Source: a virus. Taken from it: a DNA stretch of 58,342 nucleotides. The translations under genes were made by a program, and so were the position numbers. The stretch spans positions 64,001 through 122,342 of IMG/VR virus record IMGVR_UViG_3300009695_000004, one strand, 5' to 3'. A model generated the notes under the pieces. It did not search any database and had not been told where the DNA came from. It worked only from the letters and a program-made list of their open reading frames with translations. The number at the start of each line of letters is the position of its first letter. The first letter of the stretch is position 1. Of the stretch, positions 33,233 through 41,365 are shown piece after piece.

Positions 33233-33892
33233 ATGGAGAATGAATTAATAGATAATAAAATATGTAATGGGTGTGGAGAAGAATTCCCTTTAACGGAAGA
33301 ATATTATTATAAGTTTAAAACTAATAAAGATGGCTTCAATAACAAGTGTAAGAATTGTTATAAAGAAGCACATAAGTATAATTCAGAAAAAAGTGCTGAC
33401 TATTATATTAGAAATAAAGATATGGTATTAAATAGACAAACTGAATTTTATAAAAACAACAAAGAAGAATACAGTAAGTATTATTTTGACAATAAAGAAG
33501 AAAAATTACAATATCAAAAGGAATATGTTGAGACTCATTATGATACACTTAAAGTATGCTGGGAAAGAGCACAGTCTAAAAGACAGGCATTATTGCTTGA
33601 ACAAGGAGGTTCTTACAATAAAAAAGAATGGCAAGAATGTTTAGATTTTTTTGATAATAAATGCTGTTATTCGGGTGAATGTTCAAGTAAAGGAAATCTT
33701 TCAACAGATCATATAATCCCGATAACCAAAGGAGGCACAAGTCATATATGGAATATTGCTTGTTGTGATGTAAGAATAAACACAAGCAAGGGAAATAAAG
33801 ATTTAGAACAATGGTATAGAAAACAACCATTTTTTAGTGAAGAAAGGTTGAATAGAATATATGAATGGATTAAATTAAAACAAATTACATAA
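33233..33892 (+). CDS. HNH endonuclease
   Basis: Encodes 219 residues from ATG 33233 (TTG at 33230 is the alternative; GGAG is 10 or 7 bases upstream). Residues about 8-45 are a zinc knuckle (CNGCGEEFPL ... CKNCYKEA) like the repeats in the 27498 gene. A charged helical linker leads to the HNH core at about 150-195: STDHIIPITKGGTSHIWNI with the catalytic histidine, then CCDVRINTSKGNKDL. It is flanked by its own terminators between the winged-helix and integrase genes. A homing role is likely. Confidence 0.8.
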   Translation: MENELIDNKICNGCGEEFPLTEEYYYKFKTNKDGFNNKCKNCYKEAHKYNSEKSADYYIRNKDMVLNRQTEFYKNNKEEYSKYYFDNKEEKLQYQKEYVETHYDTLKVCWERAQSKRQALLLEQGGSYNKKEWQECLDFFDNKCCYSGECSSKGNLSTDHIIPITKGGTSHIWNIACCDVRINTSKGNKDLEQWYRKQPFFSEERLNRIYEWIKLKQIT

Positions 33893-33895
33893 CCC

Positions 33896-33957
33896 AAAAT
33901 GAGATTATATAATATCGTAGATTAATTTCTACTTTACTATATAATCTCATTTTTTTA
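33896..33957 (+). terminator. Very strong terminator, 16-bp stem
   Basis: AAAATGAGATTATATA (33896-33911) pairs with its complement at 33938-33953, with inner GTAG/CTAC pairing, then a T run. It insulates the integrase gene from upstream transcription. Confidence 0.85.
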
Positions 33958-34029
33958 CATTTTCTAATCCAAACTTGTCAAATATATCTTACCCAATTTC
34001 AACAAATATCTATTCCCTACTATCAAACA

Positions 34030-34058
34030 TTGACTTATTATATCCCTTCATATATAAT
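34030..34058 (+). promoter_or_regulatory. Sigma-A promoter of the serine integrase
   Basis: TTGACT (34030-34035), 17-base spacer, TATAAT (34053-34058), 46 bases before the start codon. The region 33958-34100 is also the most likely place for the phage attachment site, since many large serine integrases have it just upstream; no dyad core could be assigned. Confidence 0.75.
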
Positions 34059-34103
34059 CTACAATTATAGGGTAGTATATTACATAACTAAGGAGATTAA
34101 ATT

Positions 34104-35924
34104 ATGGCATCCACAAATGAAGTTGTCGAAGTCAAAGAAAAAAGAGTTGCTTGTTTATACAGAGTTTCTACAAAAGGACAAATGGAAAAAGATGATATTC
34201 CAATGCAGAAGAGAGCATGTAGAGAATTTATTGAAAAGCAAGTTAAATGGAAACTTGTCAAGGAATATTCTGAAAAAGGAGTATCCGGATATCGTGTTGC
34301 AGCAAGTAAACGTGATGAATTACAGCGTGCAAAAGTTGATGCTGAAGCAGGATTATATGATGTGCTACTAGTATTCATGTTCGATAGATTAGGTAGACGT
34401 GAAGACGAAACTCCTTTTGTTGTTGAATGGTTTACTAGGCAAGGTGTAGAAGTATGGTCTACTCAAGAAGGTGAGCAAAGATTTGACACTCATGTTGATA
34501 AATTAATGAACTATATAAGATACTGGCAATCAAGTGGAGAAAGTCAAAAGACTTCAATGAGAGTTAGCGAGAAACACAGACAAATGGTTAAAGATGGGGA
34601 GTTCAGAGGTGGAAAGCCACCCTATGGTTTTCACTTAAGTAAAACTGGAGTAGTTAATAAAAAAGGTAAGGAACTTTTAGGTTTAGAAATAGATAAAGAT
34701 GAAAGTAAAGTTGTGAAGGAAATGTTTGATTTAGTATACTTACAAGGTTATGGCGGAGTGAGAATTGCTAAGTATTTAAATCAAAAAGATATTCCTCCTA
34801 GATATACAGATAAGTGGTCATTAGGAGTTGTTAATTATATACTTAGAAATCCTATTTATAAAGGTTATATGGCCTATGACAAAACTACTAGTCTAGAAAC
34901 TGGATTGTCAAAAAGATTAAAGCCTGAAGATTGGATTCTATCAGATAATCAAATCGAAAAACTTATTATCATAGAGGAAGACGTTTGGGATAAAGTTCAA
35001 GTTATCAGAGCTAGTAGAGCACCTAATATGACGGGTAAAAAAGGTACTATTGATGATTATAATTTAGAAAAGTCTACCGTTCCAAATGGTACTACTAAAA
35101 GCCCTTTATTGTTCGTAGGAAGGATTAAATGTGGTTACTGTGGTTCTCCCCTTACTACAACATATCACTATAAGAGTTGGACTAATAAGGATGGATCTGT
35201 TCATAAGAAACTAAGACCAAAGTATAGGTGCAGTGGTAAAGCTTTAGGCAAAGGTTGTGAAGGTCAAACCGTATACGCTCAAGATAGAATTGAAACTACT
35301 GTGTTAGATGAAGTTAAGAAGTACCTGGAGGAATTAAAAAAAGTTGATATGACTACACAAATTAATAAATTTAAAAAATCAAATATGGATGAAGATTCTA
35401 CGGAATTAAAAAATTTACACAAACAACTTGAAGATAATTATGAGGAATTAAACGCTTTAATGAAAGAAGTTTCTAAGTCAATTATGGGTAAAAGTTCTTT
35501 TAAGCCAGAACTATTACAAAGCATAATAGAAGAAAAAGAATCTGAAGTTCAGAAGTTGAATAATAAAATATCCATAATAGATGAAAAATTAAAAAGTAAA
35601 AATGTAGAAGTTGGCGAAATGCAATTGTTACAGAAATATATTCCTATATGGGAGAGCAACTTTGATGATGGTACAATTGAAAATAAAAAAGTTATGTTGA
35701 ATCTTATCATCAGCAAAGTCACTGTTTTCAAGGATTATATCGATGTTAGCTTTAAAATTAATATTTCTAACTTTGTATCAAACACTAAACTCTTGGGGTT
35801 GCAAAACAAGCGCAGCTGGGAGTACAACTACGTCAGTAACACGACCCCTAATTCTACTGTAATTGAGAAGTTGTCAAGGTTATTATTATGTGATATAATC
35901 AAGTCAACAACTAAGGGGCTGTAA
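34104..35924 (+). CDS. Large serine recombinase (integrase)
   Basis: Encodes 606 residues after AAGGAGATTAAATT. Residues about 13-160 are the resolvase-type catalytic domain: YRVSTKGQ with the nucleophile Ser22, then the arginine-containing MFDRLGRREDE. Residues about 175-270 are the recombinase domain (GGVRIAKYLNQKDIPP), about 330-390 the zinc ribbon (CGYCGSPL ... YRCSGKALGKGCEG), and about 400-500 the coiled coil that controls integration versus excision. It would integrate and excise the phage genome. The last codons include a promoter, and the stop codon lies inside a tRNA gene. Confidence 0.93.
   Translation: MASTNEVVEVKEKRVACLYRVSTKGQMEKDDIPMQKRACREFIEKQVKWKLVKEYSEKGVSGYRVAASKRDELQRAKVDAEAGLYDVLLVFMFDRLGRREDETPFVVEWFTRQGVEVWSTQEGEQRFDTHVDKLMNYIRYWQSSGESQKTSMRVSEKHRQMVKDGEFRGGKPPYGFHLSKTGVVNKKGKELLGLEIDKDESKVVKEMFDLVYLQGYGGVRIAKYLNQKDIPPRYTDKWSLGVVNYILRNPIYKGYMAYDKTTSLETGLSKRLKPEDWILSDNQIEKLIIIEEDVWDKVQVIRASRAPNMTGKKGTIDDYNLEKSTVPNGTTKSPLLFVGRIKCGYCGSPLTTTYHYKSWTNKDGSVHKKLRPKYRCSGKALGKGCEGQTVYAQDRIETTVLDEVKKYLEELKKVDMTTQINKFKKSNMDEDSTELKNLHKQLEDNYEELNALMKEVSKSIMGKSSFKPELLQSIIEEKESEVQKLNNKISIIDEKLKSKNVEVGEMQLLQKYIPIWESNFDDGTIENKKVMLNLIISKVTVFKDYIDVSFKINISNFVSNTKLLGLQNKRSWEYNYVSNTTPNSTVIEKLSRLLLCDIIKSTTKGL
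35871..35899 (+). promoter_or_regulatory. tRNA promoter inside integrase coding end
   Basis: TTGTCA (35871-35876), 17-base spacer, TATAAT (35894-35899). Transcription would start near 35906, nine bases before the tRNA. Confidence 0.75.
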
Positions 35925-35989
35925 CTCAGTGGGAGAGTGTTACGCTGGCAGTGTAGAAGTCGAGGGTTCGAATCCCTTCAGCTCCACCA
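35915..35989 (+). tRNA. tRNA-Ala (anticodon GGC)
   Basis: A full 75-base cloverleaf: acceptor GGGGCTG/CAGCTCC, D stem ACTC/GAGT, anticodon stem TTACG/TGTAG with loop CTGGCAG (anticodon GGC), T stem GAGGG/CCCTT with loop TTCGAAT, discriminator A and encoded CCA. The third acceptor pair is G-U, the main alanine identity signal. It overlaps the end of the integrase gene by ten bases. The anticodon stem has two G-U or U-G pairs. No second tRNA is seen in the window. Confidence 0.9.
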
Positions 35990-35995
35990 AATAAA

Positions 35996-36031
35996 GAAAA
36001 AGGTTACGAATGAACTCCAGTAACCTTTTTT
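35996..36031 (+). terminator. Two-way terminator between tRNA and minus-strand genes
   Basis: AAAAAGGTTAC and GTAACCTTTTT form an 11-bp stem with T runs on both sides, so it ends the tRNA transcript and the converging early operon. The right arm overlaps the last codons of the gene at 36004-36207. Confidence 0.85.
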
Positions 36032-36207
36032 ATATATATGCTAGATAATATTGATGTTAAAGTTTTTTCTATGTCGGGATCTTGTTCTGTTGCAAAGTTT
36101 AATTTAACCCACATCTTAGTTTTATGATTATATCTTTTTAAACTTATTGTTCCATCTTCATTATTAATTACCTCATAGTCATCACCCTTTATATTAATTA
36201 CTTCCAT
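36004..36207 (-). CDS. Small protein of unknown function
   Basis: Encodes 67 residues. The ATG at 36207 lies inside the end of the RusA-like gene and follows AGAGGTATATATA. The protein looks like a short beta barrel (DDYEVINNEDGTISLKRYNH). Last gene of the minus-strand operon, ending in the shared terminator. Confidence 0.6.
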   Translation of the reverse strand: MEVINIKGDDYEVINNEDGTISLKRYNHKTKMWVKLNFATEQDPDIEKTLTSILSSIYIKKVTGVHS

Positions 36208-36931
36208 TATATATACCTCTAAAATTCTCAATATGTATTCTCATCTTTTCATAGACATCTTTTAACTTATCATCGAAGACGCTTATCCTGATTTCTGTCC
36301 TTGGTTCGTCCTTATCGTAATTTCCAACTATCAGCAATGGATTTATATGATTGTAATTATCATCAATATAGAATCCACTTTTCACGCATAGCCCATCATT
36401 TAAGAACTTTATTCCGGCCGAGATATTATCTAAATCCCTATTGGCCTTTGTTTCTCCGTAGACACGATATTCCATCATTGAATTAGATAGGTTAAGTTTT
36501 GTTAAATTATATTTAGCAGCAATCCACTCTCCAAGTTCTCCCCAGGAAGTTTTCTTGCCATTCATTGTATTTCGATTCTGAATAATCAAGAGTTCGTTTA
36601 ATGACATTACGCCGTACATACAATCATCTATTGCATAATCATTTTTACTAATTGATCTTTTCTTAGTCTTTGGTTTTCCGCCTTTTGTAAGAGCAGGAGT
36701 ACCATCTTTGTTTAATACTTTTATGGTTTCAGGATTTGCAAAAGGTAGAGTTCTGCATCTAGGATGTTCTTTTAGATATTGTAAGTGGTATTCATGGATC
36801 AGCTCTTTATTGATTACTATTTTGTATGCAGTATCCCAATTTATAGGGATAACGTCTTTTAAAGATTCTTCCATACTAATTGTAATGATTTCTTTATTCT
36901 TTAACTTGTTTAAATCTAAACTTCTTTTCAT
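36194..36931 (-). CDS. RusA-like Holliday junction resolvase
   Basis: Encodes 245 residues after AAAGGAGTAATGT. The C-terminal half has the RusA signature: ANRDLDNISAGIKFLNDGL followed by FYIDDNYNHI, giving the acidic metal-binding residues (D-x-D-N and D-D) and the conserved lysine. RusA dimers cut four-way DNA junctions; phages use them to resolve replicating DNA before packaging. The N-terminal 90 residues (KVLNKDGTPALTKGGKPKTK) are an extension beyond the usual 120-residue RusA size. Confidence 0.7.
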   Translation of the reverse strand: MKRSLDLNKLKNKEIITISMEESLKDVIPINWDTAYKIVINKELIHEYHLQYLKEHPRCRTLPFANPETIKVLNKDGTPALTKGGKPKTKKRSISKNDYAIDDCMYGVMSLNELLIIQNRNTMNGKKTSWGELGEWIAAKYNLTKLNLSNSMMEYRVYGETKANRDLDNISAGIKFLNDGLCVKSGFYIDDNYNHINPLLIVGNYDKDEPRTEIRISVFDDKLKDVYEKMRIHIENFRGIYNGSN

Positions 36932-36946
36932 ACATTACTCCTTTGT

Positions 36947-36963
36947 ATATTATATTTGATTTG
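36947..36963 (-). repeat. Gene-junction motif, minus strand
   Basis: CAAATCAAATATAATAT in the coding direction, between the stop of the downstream-numbered gene and AAAGGAG of the RusA-like gene. Confidence 0.65.
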
Positions 36964-36966
36964 TAA

Positions 36967-37143
36967 TTATTTATCTTCTACTTCTTCCGCAAACATATCT
37001 GAAATCCAAAGTTCTTTTCCATTTTTATCATACACCATATAAAATAAATCACCATCATCTATAACTGTACGAATTACCTCGTGTTCCACAGTGATATCTA
37101 AATCAAATTTTTCAAATAGTTCCTCTAATATTCTTATCTTCAT
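36967..37143 (-). CDS. Small acidic protein, unknown
   Basis: Encodes 58 residues; start at 37143 chosen by AAAGGAGTAAAT. A small strand-rich domain (EVIRTVIDDGDLFYMVYDKN). A longer frame exists to 37206 but overlaps the neighbouring gene and has no ribosome site. Confidence 0.6.
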   Translation of the reverse strand: MKIRILEELFEKFDLDITVEHEVIRTVIDDGDLFYMVYDKNGKELWISDMFAEEVEDK

Positions 37144-37157
37144 ATTTACTCCTTTCA

Positions 37158-37174
37158 TTATTATATCTGATTTG
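37158..37174 (-). repeat. Gene-junction motif overlapping a stop codon
   Basis: CAAATCAGATATAATAA in the coding direction. It encodes the end (TNQI, stop) of the zinc protein upstream and precedes GAAAGGAG. Confidence 0.65.
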
Positions 37175-37370
37175 TCATATTTAAGTCTTCTCCACACATT
37201 GGACAAAAATTAATCTTTACTAATTGATAGTCTTCATGATAGTCTACTGTGCAATCGACGTTAAGCATACTTTTCTCCACACTCAACGAAACGTATGAAC
37301 TATAAAATATTCTCTCAATGTTTCCTACGAATTCTCCATTTTTCATTGGCCTTGAACAATATATACACAT
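37161..37370 (-). CDS. Zinc-binding small protein
   Basis: Encodes 69 residues after GGAGGGAAATATA. CIYCSRP at the start and CPMCGED near the end give a four-cysteine zinc site around a strand-rich middle. It ends in MTNQI, where the last codons are supplied by the gene-junction motif. Confidence 0.65.
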   Translation of the reverse strand: MCIYCSRPMKNGEFVGNIERIFYSSYVSLSVEKSMLNVDCTVDYHEDYQLVKINFCPMCGEDLNMTNQI

Positions 37371-37384
37371 TATATTTCCCTCCT

Positions 37385-37400
37385 TATTATATTTGATTTG
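37385..37400 (-). repeat. Gene-junction motif abutting a ribosome site
   Basis: CAAATCAAATATAATA in the coding direction runs straight into AGGAGGG. No room is left for a transcript start between the TATAAT-like part and the ribosome site. Confidence 0.65.
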
Positions 37401-37426
37401 TCCAATAAAAGTTGAATTTTAAAATG

Positions 37427-38233
37427 TCAATTATTATAAGATATAGTATGACTATGATTATAGTTACTTCTCATATTCTCCTTCAACGCATCAACTTTCT
37501 TTATTATATCCGGTATAGATTCTTCCATTAGTTCCTTGTAGAAATCTTCATAATTATATGTAATTTTCTCTGGCATAAATGTATAATATTCGATATCCTC
37601 ACAAGCCTTTTCTAGTAAGGCATAATCTCTTTCATATACATGATAAGAAAAAGCTGTATGTGAATATGATCCAACAATAACATTTAACTCTGCTGCTATC
37701 TTTACTTGTAATTGTATAAAGGCAAATGCATTCATAAAACTAGCTTTAATGCTATCATTAGATCTCATCATTACTTTCATATGTAGTTTTCCGTCTCTAA
37801 TGTAAAATCCCATAGATTGTAAGCAAGCAGGATGTTCGTTCTTACTATCAACCTCAAAATCTCTTATATTCATAACAGCTCGTCTAGATTCAGGATTCCT
37901 AGTTAGTTCTTCTATTATGAAAGGTAATTGTCTTACAAATCTATCGTGGTATGTATATTCCCAAAGTCCAGCTTTTGTGTCCATTAATTTAAAATCTAAC
38001 AAACCATCACAAATTTCCATAACATATTGTTGTAATTCCTCATAACCTCCAGGATATATCCTACTTATCATCGGTTCTTGTAATGCGTCTTTCACTTGAA
38101 AAGTAAGGCTTATTTCACGCATATTCGTGTTATAATCTGAGCAAGGGTATTCTATCCCATTTTCATTCAGACACAGTAGTGCGTTGTGGTAAGCTTCGGA
38201 TAGGGAGTTTCCTTCAACTAAGTAGTGTTTCAT
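37427..38233 (-). CDS. Thymidylate synthase family (archaeal type)
   Basis: Encodes 268 residues; start at 38233 follows GAGGAGGAATGTTAAT. NPESRRAV (phosphate-binding arginines), HPACLQ with the catalytic Cys137, KLHMKVMMRSND (Arg157-Asp160), Asn168, and HVY (His198, Tyr200) form the active site of ThyA enzymes. Asn168 is the residue that favours dUMP over dCMP. The closest style is the archaeal/phage form, not E. coli ThyA. It would make dTMP, or 5-hydroxymethyl-dUMP if it is a dUMP hydroxymethylase; the sequence does not decide this. Confidence 0.8.
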   Translation of the reverse strand: MKHYLVEGNSLSEAYHNALLCLNENGIEYPCSDYNTNMREISLTFQVKDALQEPMISRIYPGGYEELQQYVMEICDGLLDFKLMDTKAGLWEYTYHDRFVRQLPFIIEELTRNPESRRAVMNIRDFEVDSKNEHPACLQSMGFYIRDGKLHMKVMMRSNDSIKASFMNAFAFIQLQVKIAAELNVIVGSYSHTAFSYHVYERDYALLEKACEDIEYYTFMPEKITYNYEDFYKELMEESIPDIIKKVDALKENMRSNYNHSHTISYNN

Positions 38234-38234
38234 A

Positions 38235-38414
38235 TTAACATTCCTCCTCAACAATTTTTACTTTATCTTTAGGTATAAAATCCATAGTATCCTCATAAAC
38301 CCTTGCATAATCTTTCTTGAATCTTGCCATGTCAACAACTTCCAGTTCCTCACCAATGTCATACAGTGTTTCATTTCTAAAGTCATTAATACTTTCAGTT
38401 ACTATTACTTTCAT
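38235..38414 (-). CDS. Small protein of unknown function
   Basis: Encodes 59 residues (starts MKVIVTESINDFRNET, ends VKIVEEEC). AAGGAGG lies eight bases upstream of the ATG, and its stop is one base from the thymidylate synthase start, whose ribosome site it contains. Coupled translation with that gene is likely. No motif. Confidence 0.7.
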   Translation of the reverse strand: MKVIVTESINDFRNETLYDIGEELEVVDMARFKKDYARVYEDTMDFIPKDKVKIVEEEC

Positions 38415-38426
38415 GGATTAACCTCC

Positions 38427-38750
38427 TTAAAACCTAATATAATAAACTTCAAAAGATCCTCTTTTATTTTCGCAAAACGTGTATCCACCATCAATATCCA
38501 TTCCACTATCTTCAGCAAAGTGAGCGTAATATCTAACATAACCTTCACGAATATCATCTTCTGTAAACACAGGACGTTCCTCACCCTCTTTATAACAGTC
38601 AAAATGTGATTCATATTCTTCACTATCATTTAGCAGCCAGTGTACAAAATCCTCTTTACTTTTGAATAAAGACTTCTTACCAACTATATCTGTTAAACCT
38701 CCATCTCCGCCTTCATAGAATGACATTGTTTCAAATTTACATTTACTCAT
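38427..38750 (-). CDS. Acidic protein of unknown function
   Basis: Encodes 107 residues after GAGGAGGAAAACC. Very acidic and aromatic (HWLLNDSEEYESHFDCYKEG), in the style of small phage early proteins that bind host enzymes. It overlaps the previous gene by eight bases. Not recognised. Confidence 0.65.
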   Translation of the reverse strand: MSKCKFETMSFYEGGDGGLTDIVGKKSLFKSKEDFVHWLLNDSEEYESHFDCYKEGEERPVFTEDDIREGYVRYYAHFAEDSGMDIDGGYTFCENKRGSFEVYYIRF

Positions 38751-38928
38751 GGTTTTCCTCCTCTAAATATTCTTCTATAATTCTCTTATCTCTTTGTCTT
38801 CTGTGCTTATTAATATATCTCATAGTTTCTCTGTCGTAATAAGGATCAAATCTACAATCACCTGTAATGTAGAGCCATAACTTACAATTACAATCTAATT
38901 TATAATCTTTATTGCCTTTATAAGCCAT
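38743..38928 (-). CDS. Small protein of unknown function
   Basis: Encodes 61 residues; start at 38928 follows AAAGGAGATTAAC. Two nearby cysteines (LDCNCKLWL) and a basic then acidic helix (HRRQRDKRIIEEYLEEE). No family recognised. Confidence 0.6.
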   Translation of the reverse strand: MAYKGNKDYKLDCNCKLWLYITGDCRFDPYYDRETMRYINKHRRQRDKRIIEEYLEEENHE

Positions 38929-38964
38929 GTTAATCTCCTTTCGCATAATACTTTTGAATTGTAG

Positions 38965-39105
38965 TTAATCACTTTCTAGAATAGCAGTTCCTATAAATAG
39001 CATTGCTAATATTTTGGAAGTTTCCACGTCATTGTTATTTAACGATATTAAAGTGACAGTTAGCAGAATAAGACTTCCGAGTTTCAATTTCATGCTAAAT
39101 TTCAT
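38965..39105 (-). CDS. Small membrane protein
   Basis: Encodes 46 residues; the ATG at 39105 follows AAGGAGGATATC and overlaps the end of the preceding gene. Two hydrophobic stretches (LGSLILLTVTLISL and ILAMLFIGTAIL) should span the membrane. Unknown role. Confidence 0.55.
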   Translation of the reverse strand: MKFSMKLKLGSLILLTVTLISLNNNDVETSKILAMLFIGTAILESD

Positions 39106-39328
39106 GATATCCTCCTTTTGAGAGTTGTTCCTCTTCCCATTTATCAAAGCATAATTCTTCTTTAACTCTTGCAATAAGAAATCTAGTTCTTGTATAGATG
39201 TGCTTTCCACAATACTTACACTCATATACTGTTATAGCTCTATTTTCATTTTCAAAGTAGTCTGCTGTTAATTCGTCAAATCTCATTATTCTTTTGGGAT
39301 GTCCAAGTAAACATATTAGTTTTTTCAT
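39095..39328 (-). CDS. Small zinc-binding protein
   Basis: Encodes 77 residues from ATG 39328, two bases after the stop of the upstream gene, so probably coupled (only GAAGAG upstream). CLLGHP near the start and CKYCGKH at about 37-43 may bind zinc. Proteins opening with KLICLLGHP are seen in other Firmicute phages; function unknown. Confidence 0.6.
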   Translation of the reverse strand: MKKLICLLGHPKRIMRFDELTADYFENENRAITVYECKYCGKHIYTRTRFLIARVKEELCFDKWEEEQLSKGGYHEI

Positions 39329-39329
39329 A

Positions 39330-39653
39330 TTACTCTTCATCTTCATAGCCAATATATTTACAGAACTCATCTTCAGCACCCTCAAATATTTCCTGAAAAG
39401 CATTTTCAAAAGGTTCTCCCCAATTTACATTATTCTCATCATTTCTAGACTCATCCATTAAGAAATTAACAATAAACTCTGCAAATTCTTGTCTCTTACC
39501 CCTCCTTACTTTTACTCCAATACCTTCCCCATCGTCAGACATATTGTTAGGACTATTGTGAAATAGCCATACTAAATCCTTTAAAGACATTTCCATTTTT
39601 AACTTATCTTTTGTAATACTAAATTTCATTACTTGTTGATCGAATTTTTTCAT
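39330..39653 (-). CDS. Protein of unknown function
   Basis: Encodes 107 residues after AAGGAGGAATATTATT. Mixed basic core (KVRRGKRQEFAEFIVNFL) and acidic end. Not recognised. Confidence 0.6.
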   Translation of the reverse strand: MKKFDQQVMKFSITKDKLKMEMSLKDLVWLFHNSPNNMSDDGEGIGVKVRRGKRQEFAEFIVNFLMDESRNDENNVNWGEPFENAFQEIFEGAEDEFCKYIGYEDEE

Positions 39654-39693
39654 AATAATATTCCTCCTTATATATTTTATTTTTGAATTGTCT

Positions 39694-40161
39694 TTACATA
39701 CGATTAGCACCAATTAATTTGGCTGCCTTTTCATAAGTTCCATTCTCGCTGTAATAAACTAAAAATTCTGAATACCTATCCTGTGCAATCTTTTCTGCTT
39801 TCTCGCGTGATTCACAATTAAACTGAAATGAAATCCATCCATTAGAATTACGAAATGTGTTGTACGTTATTTTAGAACTTCTTTCTTCATTCCCTGTATA
39901 ATATTCATATCTCTTAGGTTCTTGTCTCATTCCACTATCAAAATCGAATACCACTTCATGATAACACTTTAACTTTACCCTACTTACATCTGCCATAATT
40001 TGTTCAAGGTTTATAACATAATACTTATCCCAACTATCTTTTGAACCTGAGTTTTTTATCGCACAATATTTTTCAGCTTCATCTAAAGTATTAAAGTATC
40101 CATGTCCGCTCCAGTCACTATAACATCCACTAAAAATTCCATATATTGTTTCACTCTCCAT
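39694..40161 (-). CDS. Protein of unknown function
   Basis: Encodes 155 residues after AAAGGAGGGAATATTATT. Contains GHGYFNTLDEAEKYCAIKN, a pattern seen in small phage proteins with an alpha/beta sandwich, and a second similar segment near the end (SREKAEKIAQDRYSEFL). It may contain two copies of one small fold. Role unknown. Confidence 0.6.
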   Translation of the reverse strand: MESETIYGIFSGCYSDWSGHGYFNTLDEAEKYCAIKNSGSKDSWDKYYVINLEQIMADVSRVKLKCYHEVVFDFDSGMRQEPKRYEYYTGNEERSSKITYNTFRNSNGWISFQFNCESREKAEKIAQDRYSEFLVYYSENGTYEKAAKLIGANRM

Positions 40162-40196
40162 AATAATATTCCCTCCTTTAAAATTGTGTTTTTAAA

Positions 40197-40613
40197 TTAA
40201 CTAAAATCCCAATGTTCATATCTTATTTCACCTTTTGTTTCAGATATTTTCTTTAGGAATTCATCTAATGTAAATATGGTTTCATACTCATCTTCTATAA
40301 GATATTTATCTTGATTAGCCTCATATAAAATAATAAACTGAGATAGATTTTTATAATGTTCATTTATCTGCCACGTTACTCTAGATGAGGTTTTACATAT
40401 ATGTATTTCTTCTGCATCAAATAATCCATAAGATAAACTAGCTTTACAGTCTTCTATTTTATCTTTTATTTCTTCCTCACAATCTAGCTCATACATATTG
40501 CTCGCATCAACCAAGATATCTTCAAGATGATCTATTGCTTGTTCTACGAATTTATTAAACCCTTTTAATTTATCTCGATCTGCTTTATTAATTAAGTAAT
40601 AATTTGTAGACAT
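40197..40613 (-). CDS. Protein of unknown function
   Basis: Encodes 138 residues; ATG 40613 follows AAGGAGGAATAT. The opening MSTNYYLINK followed by H-rich and W-containing segments (ICKTSSRVTWQINEHY) resembles small phage proteins of unknown function that start MSTNYY. No activity can be assigned. Confidence 0.6.
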   Translation of the reverse strand: MSTNYYLINKADRDKLKGFNKFVEQAIDHLEDILVDASNMYELDCEEEIKDKIEDCKASLSYGLFDAEEIHICKTSSRVTWQINEHYKNLSQFIILYEANQDKYLIEDEYETIFTLDEFLKKISETKGEIRYEHWDFS

Positions 40614-40626
40614 ATATTCCTCCTTC

Positions 40627-40643
40627 ATATTATACTTGATTTG
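40627..40643 (-). repeat. Gene-junction motif, one-base variant
   Basis: CAAATCAAGTATAATAT in the coding direction, followed by GAAGGAGG. Confidence 0.6.
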
Positions 40644-40650
40644 TGGTTAA

Positions 40651-40863
40651 TTATAATATTAATAGTGGATATCCACTAGGATGCTTTTCAGCGTTGACAT
40701 AAACTATCCAATTACTACCACTAATACACGGAAGTTTTTCATCTTTTTTCATTTGTTTTACTTCGTGCAGCACTTCAAACATATATTCTTTTTCAGTATT
40801 GTATATACCCTCTGTATAATACTTTCCATTAGGTGTAAAATATTGTAATTCTATTTCATACAT
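40651..40863 (-). CDS. Small protein of unknown function
   Basis: Encodes 70 residues after AAAGGAGGCGGACAGA. Short strand-rich protein (MYEIELQYFTPNGKYYTEG). No motif. Confidence 0.6.
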   Translation of the reverse strand: MYEIELQYFTPNGKYYTEGIYNTEKEYMFEVLHEVKQMKKDEKLPCISGSNWIVYVNAEKHPSGYPLLIL

Positions 40864-40895
40864 TCTGTCCGCCTCCTTTCATTTTTGTATTGTTC

Positions 40896-41087
40896 CTAAG
40901 AATGTAAATCATCTGTAAAAATAATTGCATCTTCTTTAATATCATCGACGGTTAAGTAATGTGGCACTGTTCCAAATACTGTTATTTTCTTACCGATTTC
41001 CAAAGTCTCTTTATTTAATTGATCTACTACTCTGTCATTATTGATTTGATAAGTTTCTTCATCCTTTTTCTTTACAAAATAATTCAT
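40896..41087 (-). CDS. Small protein of unknown function
   Basis: Encodes 63 residues after GAAGGAGGATATTAAT. Alternating strands and acidic end; no motif. Confidence 0.55.
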   Translation of the reverse strand: MNYFVKKKDEETYQINNDRVVDQLNKETLEIGKKITVFGTVPHYLTVDDIKEDAIIFTDDLHS

Positions 41088-41138
41088 ATTAATATCCTCC
41101 TTCCATTAAATTAGTTCCATTAAAACCACACTTTTAGG

Positions 41139-41348
41139 TTAGATATTTTCTTTTCTAAGCAGAGTATAAAATATAATCACTGGAGGTTTTATACTATCAT
41201 TAAGTTTTTGAATCTCATTAGTGATTGTTTGTAGTTCAGCTAAATGAGTTATAATTTTGTGTCGTCTACACTCGCAATAACTTTGTGCCATACCTCCTTT
41301 TATCTCATATTCATAAGCTACGTAATAATAGTAATCGTACTTTTTCAA
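41139..41348 (-). CDS. Small protein of unknown function
   Basis: Encodes 69 residues after GGAGGAGGAATATTAATT. A tyrosine-rich start (KYDYYYYVAYEYEIKGG) is followed by SYCECRRHKII. No family recognised. Confidence 0.55.
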   Translation of the reverse strand: MKKYDYYYYVAYEYEIKGGMAQSYCECRRHKIITHLAELQTITNEIQKLNDSIKPPVIIFYTLLRKENI

Positions 41349-41365
41349 TTAATATTCCTCCTCCA

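Noticed and set aside
34030-34371. Plus-strand frame overlapping the integrase start
   Set aside because: Starts inside the integrase promoter, is out of frame with the domain motifs and has no ribosome site.
35915-35989. Prophage-host boundary at the tRNA
   Set aside because: Phage-like genes with the same junction motifs continue on both sides, so the tRNA is inside the phage sequence.
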